From positions 1 through 29,935 of the forward strand of contig JALTBU010000077.1 of NCBI GenBank assembly GCA_027008345.1: a DNA stretch of 29,935 nucleotides, given 5' to 3'. Position 1 is the first letter of the stretch; the number at the start of each line of letters is the position of its first letter. Positions 16,366 through 23,104 of this stretch are shown piece after piece. The stretch is from Nautiliaceae bacterium. GTDB taxonomy: Bacteria > Campylobacterota > Campylobacteria > Campylobacterales > Nautiliaceae. Made by a program: the position numbers and the translations under genes. The notes below the pieces were generated by a model. The model saw nothing but the letters and a program-made list of their open reading frames with translations, was not told the origin of the DNA and did no database searches.

Positions 16366-17265
16366 TTATTCGCACTCATCCAAAATTTTATTAATATATG
16401 AATCATCATATGGATCAGCATGAATATTTATTATCCATTTTTTATCCGGATCAATATTCCTTATTTTTTCTTCAACATTTTCAACAATACTATGTGCCAG
16501 TTTTAGTTTCATATCAGGTGTAAGAACAAGATGAACATCAACAAAATTTCTATTACCTGCTTTTCTTGTTCTTAAACAATGATAATCAAGCACAAGTGGT
16601 TCTTTTTTTATTATTTCTTTAATTTTTTCAACAGTTTCAAAATCAAGTGCTACATCTAGTAAAAGCTCAAATCCCTCTTTAACTATTTCACTTGCTTCTT
16701 TAATAATATAAAGGCCAATTGCAATAGACAGTAAAAAATCCACAAAATACCATCCTGTAAATTTAACTATAATCAATGAAATTAAAACAGCCGTATTTGT
16801 AAAAAGATCTGTTTTATAATGAAGTGCATCAGATTTTATTACCAGATTATTTGTTTTTTTAGCTATAAAATTTAAAAATAAAACAAGAGCGCCAACAAGT
16901 ATAATTGAAAAAATCATAACATAAATTGAAGAATTAATATGAGTAATAGCTTCCTTCTCAATCATTTTTCTTATAGCTTCAAATATAATAAAAAGACCAC
17001 TTGCTATAATAATAAGTCCTTCAAATAAAGCAGCAAGACCTTCTATTTTGCTTTTTCCGTAATTAAATCTTTTATCAGGTTTGCTTTCGCTAATTTTAAG
17101 AGCAATGTTATTAAATATACTTACAAACATATCTAAAACACTGTCAAGCGCACTTGCAAGAACAGCAACACTTCCACTTAATACACCAATAATTATTTTT
17201 GCAACAGATAAAATAATAGCAACAATAATAGCTACAAATGTGGCTTTTCTTTCAATACTCATCAT
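16366..17265 (-). CDS. Cation diffusion facilitator (CDF) metal exporter
   Basis: 299 aa inner-membrane metal/proton antiporter of the FieF/YiiP class. Six membrane segments, then a cytoplasmic ferredoxin-like domain (about residues 205-299). Transport site residues are present: ALDSVLDM (D41, D45) in helix 2 and ALHYKTD (H149, D153) in helix 5, the D-D/H-D set usually linked to Zn/Fe/Cd. The secondary loop site of YiiP is reduced here (PDKRFNYGKSK, without the two His). The His-rich C-terminal elements are partly kept (LDYHCLRTRKAGNRNFVDVHLVL). Substrate cannot be assigned. GGAGGATAG precedes two adjacent ATG codons; either can be the start. It abuts truD with no gap. Confidence 0.92.
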   Translation of the reverse strand: MMSIERKATFVAIIVAIILSVAKIIIGVLSGSVAVLASALDSVLDMFVSIFNNIALKISESKPDKRFNYGKSKIEGLAALFEGLIIIASGLFIIFEAIRKMIEKEAITHINSSIYVMIFSIILVGALVLFLNFIAKKTNNLVIKSDALHYKTDLFTNTAVLISLIIVKFTGWYFVDFLLSIAIGLYIIKEASEIVKEGFELLLDVALDFETVEKIKEIIKKEPLVLDYHCLRTRKAGNRNFVDVHLVLTPDMKLKLAHSIVENVEEKIRNIDPDKKWIINIHADPYDDSYINKILDECE

Positions 17266-18327
17266 CTATCCTCCTATAAATTTTTTAGGATTTTGAAGTA
17301 AATCAACCAATACAGTTGCATATGCTCCTTTTGGCAGAATAAAACTCATCTCAAACCATGCTCTGTCTTTATTATAGTTGAGCTCTAAAAATTCAGGAAA
17401 AATCCATGCTGTTCTCCTGTCACCGTTTGCAGGAATAAGTTCATCATATTTTTCTTCAATCTCTCTTGCAAAATCTTTTGCCCTTAAAGCTTTTTTCCCA
17501 GGCATTAACCCCGTAACGGAAATATCTTTATTGTAAAATCTTTCAGTATCATCAACATTTTCAAGATAAAAAAGTTTTCCAATAGGATAATGTGTCATAA
17601 CATCACCAGGCAGAAGTTTAAAAGGGTGTTTTTGCTCTTTTACAAAAGAAATAAGTTCTTTTTTAAAACCAAGAGCTTTTAATTCATTTTCTTTTAACTC
17701 AAAAATATTACTTAATTTTATTCTTTCTTTTAACCAATCATTAAAAAGTTTTGACTGATACGCACTTATTAAAAGTTTGTTTAATCTTTTGTTTTTTACA
17801 AATTTTTCGCCTTCGATAATTTTTTTACCTTCTTCAAAATTATTTCCGTATTTTCCAAATCTCTGATCACCGAAAAAATTAGGCATTCCGTATGTTTTTA
17901 TATCTTTAATTACAGAAAAAAGTATTTTAGCCATAGTAGGTGTTACTTTTTTAAGTCTTACAAAAAATTTATTGGCTTTTAGATGCCCTGTTTTTAGTTT
18001 ATTTCTATGAAGGTCCTGTTCTAAAATTTTTATTTTTTTATCACTAAATTTGTTAATTTCATTTCTATATTTTCTTGGAATACTTATCCATTGGACTGTA
18101 AGCCCGTCTTTATCTTTAAGTCCGGCATAGCCTATGCTATTTGGAGAAATATTTAAATATCTTGCAAAAGTTTTAATCATTTCAGGAGTAGTGGTATCTT
18201 TTTTCCTGACTTTTAACATAAGCCATTCACCTGTATGGTCAAAATTATATAAAGGAATTTCTTCGACAAAAAAATTATCAGAATTTTTATTGAAATGAAA
18301 ATCAAGTGGAGTATGAGCAAAAAGCAT
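17266..18327 (-). CDS. truD: tRNA pseudouridine synthase D
   Basis: 353 aa, makes pseudouridine at position 13 of several tRNAs. Family motifs: FFVEEIPLYNFDHTGEWLMLKVRKKDTTT, the catalytic segment SIGYAGLKDKDGLTVQW (D72 is the predicted catalytic Asp), and GMPNFFGDQRFGK in the mid region. First gene of a unit with the CDF exporter and the GGDEF protein; the own -10 at 18345-18350 supports a separate transcript start. Confidence 0.94.
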   Translation of the reverse strand: MLFAHTPLDFHFNKNSDNFFVEEIPLYNFDHTGEWLMLKVRKKDTTTPEMIKTFARYLNISPNSIGYAGLKDKDGLTVQWISIPRKYRNEINKFSDKKIKILEQDLHRNKLKTGHLKANKFFVRLKKVTPTMAKILFSVIKDIKTYGMPNFFGDQRFGKYGNNFEEGKKIIEGEKFVKNKRLNKLLISAYQSKLFNDWLKERIKLSNIFELKENELKALGFKKELISFVKEQKHPFKLLPGDVMTHYPIGKLFYLENVDDTERFYNKDISVTGLMPGKKALRAKDFAREIEEKYDELIPANGDRRTAWIFPEFLELNYNKDRAWFEMSFILPKGAYATVLVDLLQNPKKFIGG

Positions 18328-18344
18328 AAAATTCCTTTTTTGGA

Positions 18345-18350
18345 ATTATA
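18345..18350 (-). promoter_or_regulatory. -10 box for truD
   Basis: Minus strand reads TTGTTATAATTCC with TATAAT at 18350-18345, leaving a leader of about 11 nt before the ATG at 18327 with AAGGA as ribosome site. This sits in the 42-bp gap after the upstream PAS gene. Confidence 0.6.
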
Positions 18351-18369
18351 ACAAGAAAAAGAAGGGAAA

Positions 18370-18852
18370 TCAGCTATTTGTTTTAATAATATTAGTATAT
18401 TCTTTTTCTTTTAATTTTATGTATTTTTCAAGGGCTTTTTGTTTATTAAAATCACTCAATTTTTTTCTTATAGCAATATAACCTGCTATTTTTTCAGGAT
18501 TACCTTCAATAATATTGCCGTCTTTATCAATTGGAGATATTTCTACATCTACCCAATAATATTTGCCATCTTTTCTCATATTAATAACAGGCCCTCTCCA
18601 TGTTTTACCTTCTTTTAATATATCCCACATTTCTTTAAAAACAATCTTAGGCATTAACGGATGTCTTACAAAATTGTGAGATTTTCCGATAAGTTCTTCT
18701 TTTGAAAATCCTGTCATTTTTCTAAAAGCTTTTGAAGCAAAAGTAATTATTCCGTATTTATCGGTTCTTGTTATCATACCTCTTGGATCAATTCCAGCTT
18801 CTTCAAAAGTTACCTCATTACTTCCTGTAAGGAATACTCTTTTTGGTGACAT
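18370..18852 (-). CDS. PAS-domain redox/energy sensor, Aer/CetB type (first copy)
   Basis: 160 aa single PAS domain without membrane helix, HAMP or output domain. The region RTDKYGIITFASKAFRKMTGF, the signature NFVRHPLMP (close to the HNIVRHPDMP-type motif of FAD-binding Aer/CetB PAS proteins), the Trp pair (EMWDILKEGKTW) and RKDGKYYWVDVEISPI are all typical of FAD-binding PAS sensors. In Campylobacter the soluble CetB works with the membrane receptor CetA in energy taxis; no CetA-like gene lies here. Paralogue of the protein at 20480-20989. Monocistronic, with a Pho-box-like direct repeat upstream. Confidence 0.85.
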   Translation of the reverse strand: MSPKRVFLTGSNEVTFEEAGIDPRGMITRTDKYGIITFASKAFRKMTGFSKEELIGKSHNFVRHPLMPKIVFKEMWDILKEGKTWRGPVINMRKDGKYYWVDVEISPIDKDGNIIEGNPEKIAGYIAIRKKLSDFNKQKALEKYIKLKEKEYTNIIKTNS

Positions 18853-18881
18853 TTTTCTGCCTTTAATTTTTTTGTTATAGA

Positions 18882-18887
18882 ATTGTA
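18882..18887 (-). promoter_or_regulatory. Candidate -10 box for the first PAS gene
   Basis: Minus strand TACAAT at 18887-18882, 9 bp after the direct repeat at 18914-18897, the spacing seen at PhoB-type promoters. A second possible -10, TATAAC at 18879-18874, cannot be excluded. The gene starts at 18852 after AAAGG. Confidence 0.4.
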
Positions 18888-18896
18888 ATTTTTTTT

Positions 18897-18914
18897 AATG
18901 ACAGAAAAATGACA
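18897..18914 (-). promoter_or_regulatory. Pho-box-like direct repeat
   Basis: The minus strand reads TGTCATTTTTCTGTCATT: the 7-mer TGTCATT twice with an 11-bp period. The repeats match the halves of the E. coli PHO box (TGTCATA-[AT]A[AT]C-TGTCA) except in the central A/T stretch. It suits an OmpR/PhoB-type response regulator; its position just before the candidate -10 suggests activation of the PAS gene. Confidence 0.45.
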
Positions 18915-18918
18915 TATG

Positions 18919-19578
18919 TTATTTTTTACATTTTTTTAATATGAAATTAGTAATAATTATAAGCTGAAAGGTATATCCAAAAAGGGAAATAAAAGGAATA
19001 AGATAAATAAAAGAAGATAAAAATACTCTCCACCATATATCAAAACCATATTTTTTTTCAATTTCTTTCGGATTAAAAAAAAGATAACCGCTATCAAACA
19101 CCAAAGGCTTTTTATTTAAAATACTCATCATAAAGATTTGATAAACAATATTTACCACAGGTATAAATAAAAGATAAAATGTAAATATAAAAATCAATAA
19201 ATAAATTAAAAATGATTTAATTGCAATAAAAATACCATATAATGTATCTTTGAAAGATGTTTTTCTAACAGGACAATTATAGTGTAACTCATTTATTCTT
19301 AATACTATTTTATCAATATAAAAAGATGAAAAAATTCCAAGAGTTGAAATAACAGCAATATAATAAAATACAATTATTAAAACAACACCTCCTATATTTG
19401 CAATTAAATTTTCAATTTTTGCACCAAACGGAAGATTTGAAACAATATTTTCCAAAAATGATATTATATCTTTTGAAAAAAACAGAAAAATAAAAAACCA
19501 AAACAATAAATCAATTATAAAAGGCAAAATGGTATATTTCAAGATTTTTTTATCAAACATATCTTTAATTATATTCAT
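18919..19578 (-). CDS. EI24/CysZ-like integral membrane protein
   Basis: 219 aa, with about four strongly hydrophobic stretches: residues about 16-40 (IIDLLFWFFIFLFFSKDII), 62-90 (GGVVLIIVFYYIAVISTLGIFSSF), 112-150 (AIKSFLIYLLIFIFTFYLLF) and 185-213 (FLSSFIYLIPFISLFGYTFQ). The pattern with NPKEIEKKYG near the end fits the EI24 domain family, which contains the sulfate transporter CysZ. The closeness to CysZ is family-level only, so a sulfate role is not shown. Eight bp after thiL, hence the last gene of its operon. Confidence 0.7.
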   Translation of the reverse strand: MNIIKDMFDKKILKYTILPFIIDLLFWFFIFLFFSKDIISFLENIVSNLPFGAKIENLIANIGGVVLIIVFYYIAVISTLGIFSSFYIDKIVLRINELHYNCPVRKTSFKDTLYGIFIAIKSFLIYLLIFIFTFYLLFIPVVNIVYQIFMMSILNKKPLVFDSGYLFFNPKEIEKKYGFDIWWRVFLSSFIYLIPFISLFGYTFQLIIITNFILKKCKK

Positions 19579-19586
19579 TTTATTCC

Positions 19587-20483
19587 TTAAAAATGATTTT
19601 CAGGACATATTGATCTATATTTTCCTCTTTTAGTAACAGCAATAATATTAATCGGTGTCCTTGTTATTTTAGCAATATTTTGTACAACTTTTAAATTTCT
19701 TTTCGGGAACGTAAAAAGAATTTCATATTCTTCTCCGCTGCATCCAATGTTTTTTTCTATTTTTTCTAAAAATTCAAATCCTACATTTGAAATTTTAGAA
19801 ATTCTTTCAAGCTCTTTAAAAAGCCCGTCACTTATGTCACAAGCAGATGTTATATATTTACTTGCTTTATAAAAAAATTTATCTCTGAGTATTGGTTTGA
19901 TTAATTTAGAGTTTTTATTTATTTTATTATATCTTAAAGCTCTTATCAAATCCTTTTTAACACATCCAATATTTCCGGTATATGCAACAAATTCCCCTAC
20001 TTTTGCTTTTCTATAAATCGGCCTTTTAGTATATCCGATATGGGTAACTGAAATCGCTATTTTATCATTTCTAACAGTATCCCCGCCTATTATTTCATAA
20101 TTATATTCTCTCGCAGCTTTTTTAAATCCATATGCCAAATCTTTAATCTCTTTTAAGGTTAAGCTTTTAGGAAAAGAAACATTTAATATTGCATATTTAG
20201 GTTTTGCATTCATTACTATCATATCACTTATATTAACAAGAGAAGCTTTATAGCTTATTTCTTCTAAACTAAACCATTCTCTTTTAAAATGTATATCCTC
20301 AAAAAAAGAATCACTTGCAATTACCTCTTTTGTATTTATTCTCTTATGTCTTTTTACTTCTCCCTCTTTTCTCTTTCTTCTTTCCTTTTCCCTCTTATCT
20401 CTTCTCTCTTGCGTATCTAATACCGCTGCGTCATCACCAATATATTTTGATTTGAATTGTTTAATAAAAAATTCTTCTTTCAT
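19587..20483 (-). CDS. thiL: Thiamine-monophosphate kinase with a charged insertion
   Basis: 298 aa from ATG 20483, which overlaps the PAS stop as ATGA; a longer frame begins at 20510 but lacks that coupling. ThiL phosphorylates thiamine monophosphate to thiamine pyrophosphate. Motifs: KYIGDDAAVLD (metal-binding Asp), ASDSFFEDIHFKREW, YEIIGGDTVR, VTHIGYTKR, SACDISDGLFKELERIS and SGEEYEILFTFPK. Between GDDAAVLDT and VIASDS lies an added block of about 25 residues, very rich in Arg, Lys and Glu (about residues 25-49, positions 20337-20411), not expected in the family. The catalytic motifs on both sides are intact, so the enzyme may still work. Confidence 0.88.
   Translation of the reverse strand: MKEEFFIKQFKSKYIGDDAAVLDTQERRDKREKERRKRKEGEVKRHKRINTKEVIASDSFFEDIHFKREWFSLEEISYKASLVNISDMIVMNAKPKYAILNVSFPKSLTLKEIKDLAYGFKKAAREYNYEIIGGDTVRNDKIAISVTHIGYTKRPIYRKAKVGEFVAYTGNIGCVKKDLIRALRYNKINKNSKLIKPILRDKFFYKASKYITSACDISDGLFKELERISKISNVGFEFLEKIEKNIGCSGEEYEILFTFPKRNLKVVQNIAKITRTPINIIAVTKRGKYRSICPENHF
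20337..20411 (-). other. Polypurine insertion within thiL
   Basis: About 75 bp of almost pure purine on the coding strand, encoding Arg/Lys/Glu. It uses AAG, AGG and GAG more than the flanking sequence, which prefers AAA and GAA. The length is a multiple of three and the frame continues. It looks like a low-complexity or inserted segment; no flanking repeats were recognised. Confidence 0.5.
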
Positions 20484-20989
20484 AACTGTTTTAAAACTTC
20501 TTTTTCCCAATCTTTAAGATTTGTTTTTGCATATAACTCTGCTTTTCTCATCTGTCTGTATAATTTGTCTGCCTCCTGAATTTCTTCCCTGCTTGGCTCA
20601 CGCCTGACAGCCACATATCCTGCAATTTCATCAGGTTTTTCATATACAATTTCTCCATTTTCATTAATTGGGTCGATTTGAACGATAACCCAGTAATATT
20701 TACCGTCTTTTCTTAGGTTTCTAACCATTCCTTCCCAGTGATGTCCCTTTTGTATAGTCTCCCACATATCTCTAAAAGCAGCTTCTGGCATCAAAGGATG
20801 TCTTACAATACTATGTGGTTTGCCGATAAGTTCGTCTTTTGAGTATTTAGTCATATCCCTATATGCTTTTGATGCAAAAGTAATAATACCTTTGGTGTCT
20901 GTCCTTGTTATTAAAGCCCTGGCATCAAGACCTTCTTCCTCAAAAGTAGCTTCAATATCAAGAGGTGTAACATTCGGTTTTACTGCCAT
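20480..20989 (-). CDS. PAS-domain redox/energy sensor, Aer/CetB type (second copy)
   Basis: 169 aa soluble PAS protein, roughly 60% alike by eye to the protein at 18370-18852. It has FEEEGLDARALITRTD, GIITFASKAYRDMTKYSKDELIGK, IVRHPLMPEAAFRDMWETI, GHHWEGMVRNLRKDGKYYWV and EIAGYVAVRREPS. The last 25 residues form a charged helix (EADKLYRQMRKAELYAK), longer than in the other copy. It lies 10 bp after the second FrdB-like gene and is coupled to thiL by ATGA. Placement after Fe-S genes suggests it may report redox state related to them, an inference only. Confidence 0.83.
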   Translation of the reverse strand: MAVKPNVTPLDIEATFEEEGLDARALITRTDTKGIITFASKAYRDMTKYSKDELIGKPHSIVRHPLMPEAAFRDMWETIQKGHHWEGMVRNLRKDGKYYWVIVQIDPINENGEIVYEKPDEIAGYVAVRREPSREEIQEADKLYRQMRKAELYAKTNLKDWEKEVLKQL

Positions 20990-20999
20990 TTTTTATCCT

Positions 21000-21710
21000 T
21001 TAAAAAAAATTGTTGAAATTATCTCCAAATGGTGGATTTTTATCAAAATTTTGTAACATTTTGATATCCATTACACTTGAAATATTTTTTGGACAAACCA
21101 TTGCGCACTTTTGACAACTTATACAATTATACAATAAATTCTCTTTTGCTATTTCTATTCTTTCCTGATCATCCATTTTATCTCTGCTGTCAAACACAAA
21201 TCTGAAAACTTTTGTAAAAGCAAAAGGACCTGCAAAATTTTTTTCAAAATCAAGTGCTTCGCATTCAAAATAACAAGCACCGCATAATATGCAATCTGTC
21301 TGTTTATCATATTTTTTAAGTTCATCTGGCATTTGAATATTTTCTTCTTTTTCATTTATTTCATCTACAAACCATCCTTTTACTTTTTTTATTTTATCTT
21401 CTATAAAAGAATGATCTACAACTAAATCTTTAATAATCTTGGCTCTGTCAACTGGCTCAATAATAAGTTCGTCATTTTGAATTAAATCTTTTACTTTTGT
21501 TTTACAAGCAAGGACGGTTTTGTCATTTACTTTTATAGCACATGTCCCACAGATACTGCTTCTACAAAAACTTCTATAAGTTAAGCTTCTATCTTTATTA
21601 TCTCTAATCCTCTCAAGCAATTCTAAAATAGTCTCATCTTCTTTGAAATCAACATTAAATTCTTCAAAAAAAGTTTTATTATTAATAAAACGCTTTATAT
21701 TTAGCTTCAT
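21000..21710 (-). CDS. Second FrdB/SdhB-like iron-sulfur protein
   Basis: 236 aa. N-terminal [2Fe-2S] ferredoxin domain with Cys 49, 54, 57 and 69 (FCRSSICGTC ... LACK), then a C-terminal part with two four-Cys motifs: C140, 143, 146, 150 (CILCGACYFEC) and C196, 199, 202, 206 (CISCQKCAMVCP). The last set is of the [4Fe-4S] kind rather than the [3Fe-4S] set of classical SdhB. It lacks the C-terminal extension of about 85 residues seen in the frdB product at 23104-24063. No flavoprotein partner is adjacent other than frdA, so it may be an alternative subunit of that enzyme or an electron carrier. Start ATG 21710, after AAAGGTAG, overlaps the kinase-like gene by 29 bp. Confidence 0.85.
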   Translation of the reverse strand: MKLNIKRFINNKTFFEEFNVDFKEDETILELLERIRDNKDRSLTYRSFCRSSICGTCAIKVNDKTVLACKTKVKDLIQNDELIIEPVDRAKIIKDLVVDHSFIEDKIKKVKGWFVDEINEKEENIQMPDELKKYDKQTDCILCGACYFECEALDFEKNFAGPFAFTKVFRFVFDSRDKMDDQERIEIAKENLLYNCISCQKCAMVCPKNISSVMDIKMLQNFDKNPPFGDNFNNFF

Positions 21711-22245
21711 CTACTACCTTTAAAGATTCTTCAAGAGCTTTTAATTTATTTTTATTATATAAATTTAAGATATGTTTTATCCTATTTTTATCAAAATTTT
21801 CATCTCTTTGCAAATAATATCCTATTATCTGCAAAAAATTTCTTGGTTTTGGCGTTATTACTGCTCTTTCAAAATCAATAAACTTAACATTACTTCCATC
21901 ATATAAAATATGATAAAACCTTCCAAGCTGTTTATGAAATACATTTTTTTCATCAAGCTTAAAAGCCCCGATAAGTGCAAGTTTTAAAGACTCATAATAC
22001 TCAGGTGTACTTTGAAGCTCTTTTAAAGGTTTGCCTTCAATAAGTTCCATCATTATATATCTATTGCCCCTAAAAATAGGTTTTGGAGCATAAGAACCGT
22101 TAAGATAATTTAAAAGTCTCCACTCTTTTTCAATTTCATAATTTTTAGCCCATTTAAGAGCGGCTATTCTGCCATCTTCAAGCTTTACTTTATAAACTTC
22201 ACCTCTATTACCTTCCCCGATTTTTTCAATTACATCATAACGCAA
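21682..22245 (-). CDS. Small protein-kinase-like protein, probably lacking the catalytic Asp
   Basis: 187 aa, with the features of a minimal kinase fold: glycine loop IGEGNRGEVYKV (G10, G12, G15, V17), ATP-lysine ALKW (K31), helix C Glu candidates E38/E41, hinge-like MELIEGKPL, then HKQL at 104-107 in the place of HRDL, and DFE at 124-126 in the place of DFG. The Asp of the HRD motif is therefore Gln (Q106). It resembles a small family of predicted Ser/Thr kinases (COG2112 as I remember it), whose members share the altered loop; not verified. It starts 31 bp after the HdrB-like gene and ends 29 bp inside the next gene, so it is translated as part of the frd operon. Confidence 0.65.
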   Translation of the reverse strand: MRYDVIEKIGEGNRGEVYKVKLEDGRIAALKWAKNYEIEKEWRLLNYLNGSYAPKPIFRGNRYIMMELIEGKPLKELQSTPEYYESLKLALIGAFKLDEKNVFHKQLGRFYHILYDGSNVKFIDFERAVITPKPRNFLQIIGYYLQRDENFDKNRIKHILNLYNKNKLKALEESLKVVDEAKYKAFY

Positions 22246-22276
22246 TCAATTTCCTTAAAAAGAAAAAAAGAAGAGA

Positions 22277-23104
22277 TTATAAAGAGAGTTTTACTTCTGT
22301 TTTATTTAGATTAATACCAGCTTCCTCAGGTGTAGAACCACATGCAACATTAATAAGCTGAGTTACTTGTAAAATAGGTTCATCATATCCATCCATTGCT
22401 TTATGACAAAGAGGACACGGTGTAGCAACAATATCTGCTCCCGCTTCTTTTGCACCATCAAGAGGTTTTATTGCAAGTCTCTCTTTTTGTGCAGGCTCCG
22501 TAAATCTTGCATGATAACCACAACAAGTATCTTCATTTTGATAACCTTCAATAATGTCAACACCAAGAGGTTCAAGTATTTCTCTTAGTATTGTAGGATC
22601 CTCAGGATCATCAACAGCAACTTCATTTGGTGCCAAAACATGGCAACCATAATAAGGAGCAATTTTAACACCGCTTATTTGTCTTTTGATTCTTTTTTTA
22701 TATTCATCAAGTCCTACAAAATCTCTAATCAAATTTAATGTGTGATATATCTTTGCAGTTCCTTTATATTCAAGACCCTCTTCGGCCAAAATTTCATTTA
22801 CTTTTTCTTTAATTTCAGGATCAGAATCGAGTGCAAGTTTTGTTTTTGCGATAATCATATAACATGTATTACATGGTGTATATAAATCAAGACCTTTTTC
22901 TTCTGCAAGAGCTATGTTTCTTGCATTAAGACCATAAACTATTTTTTTGTTTGTTTCATCAATCACACCACCGCCACAACAAGCAGCTCTTTCAAGCAAA
23001 ACTCCATCAACTCCCATATGTTTTAAAAAATCAACTGTTATATCATAATTATGAATATCAGCACCCTGAAAACAGCATCCCGGATAAATTCCAATTTTTT
23101 TCAT
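22277..23104 (-). CDS. HdrB-like CCG-domain subunit of fumarate reductase/succinate dehydrogenase (FrdE/SdhE type)
   Basis: 275 aa with two CCG domains as in HdrB and in the third subunit (MfrE/SdhE) of the A-B-E type Sdh/Frd. Domain 1: C10/C11 near the N-terminus, C42-C43 (AACCGGG) and CNTC (C78, C81). Domain 2: C154 (YYGCHVLAP), C194-C195 (DTCCGYH) and CPLC (C230, C233). CCG domains bind the non-cubane Fe-S clusters that handle thiol/disulfide or quinone electrons. No membrane helix. Its ATG overlaps the frdB stop by one base (TAATG), so the two are translationally coupled. Confidence 0.9.
   Translation of the reverse strand: MKKIGIYPGCCFQGADIHNYDITVDFLKHMGVDGVLLERAACCGGGVIDETNKKIVYGLNARNIALAEEKGLDLYTPCNTCYMIIAKTKLALDSDPEIKEKVNEILAEEGLEYKGTAKIYHTLNLIRDFVGLDEYKKRIKRQISGVKIAPYYGCHVLAPNEVAVDDPEDPTILREILEPLGVDIIEGYQNEDTCCGYHARFTEPAQKERLAIKPLDGAKEAGADIVATPCPLCHKAMDGYDEPILQVTQLINVACGSTPEEAGINLNKTEVKLSL

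Noticed and set aside
15501..16421. Longer start for the GGDEF protein at 16421
   Set aside because: It would overlap the CDF gene by 56 bp and lacks a ribosome site; GTG 16352 has GGGG at good spacing.
18330..18347. Hairpin AATTCC-TTTTTT-GGAATT covering the truD ribosome site
   Set aside because: With the -10 at 18345-18350, transcription would begin near 18338, so the 5' arm is not in the RNA and the hairpin cannot form there.
19587..20510. Longer start for thiL at 20510
   Set aside because: It would overlap the PAS gene by 31 bp; ATG 20483 forms an ATGA stop-start overlap and matches the usual ThiL N-terminus.
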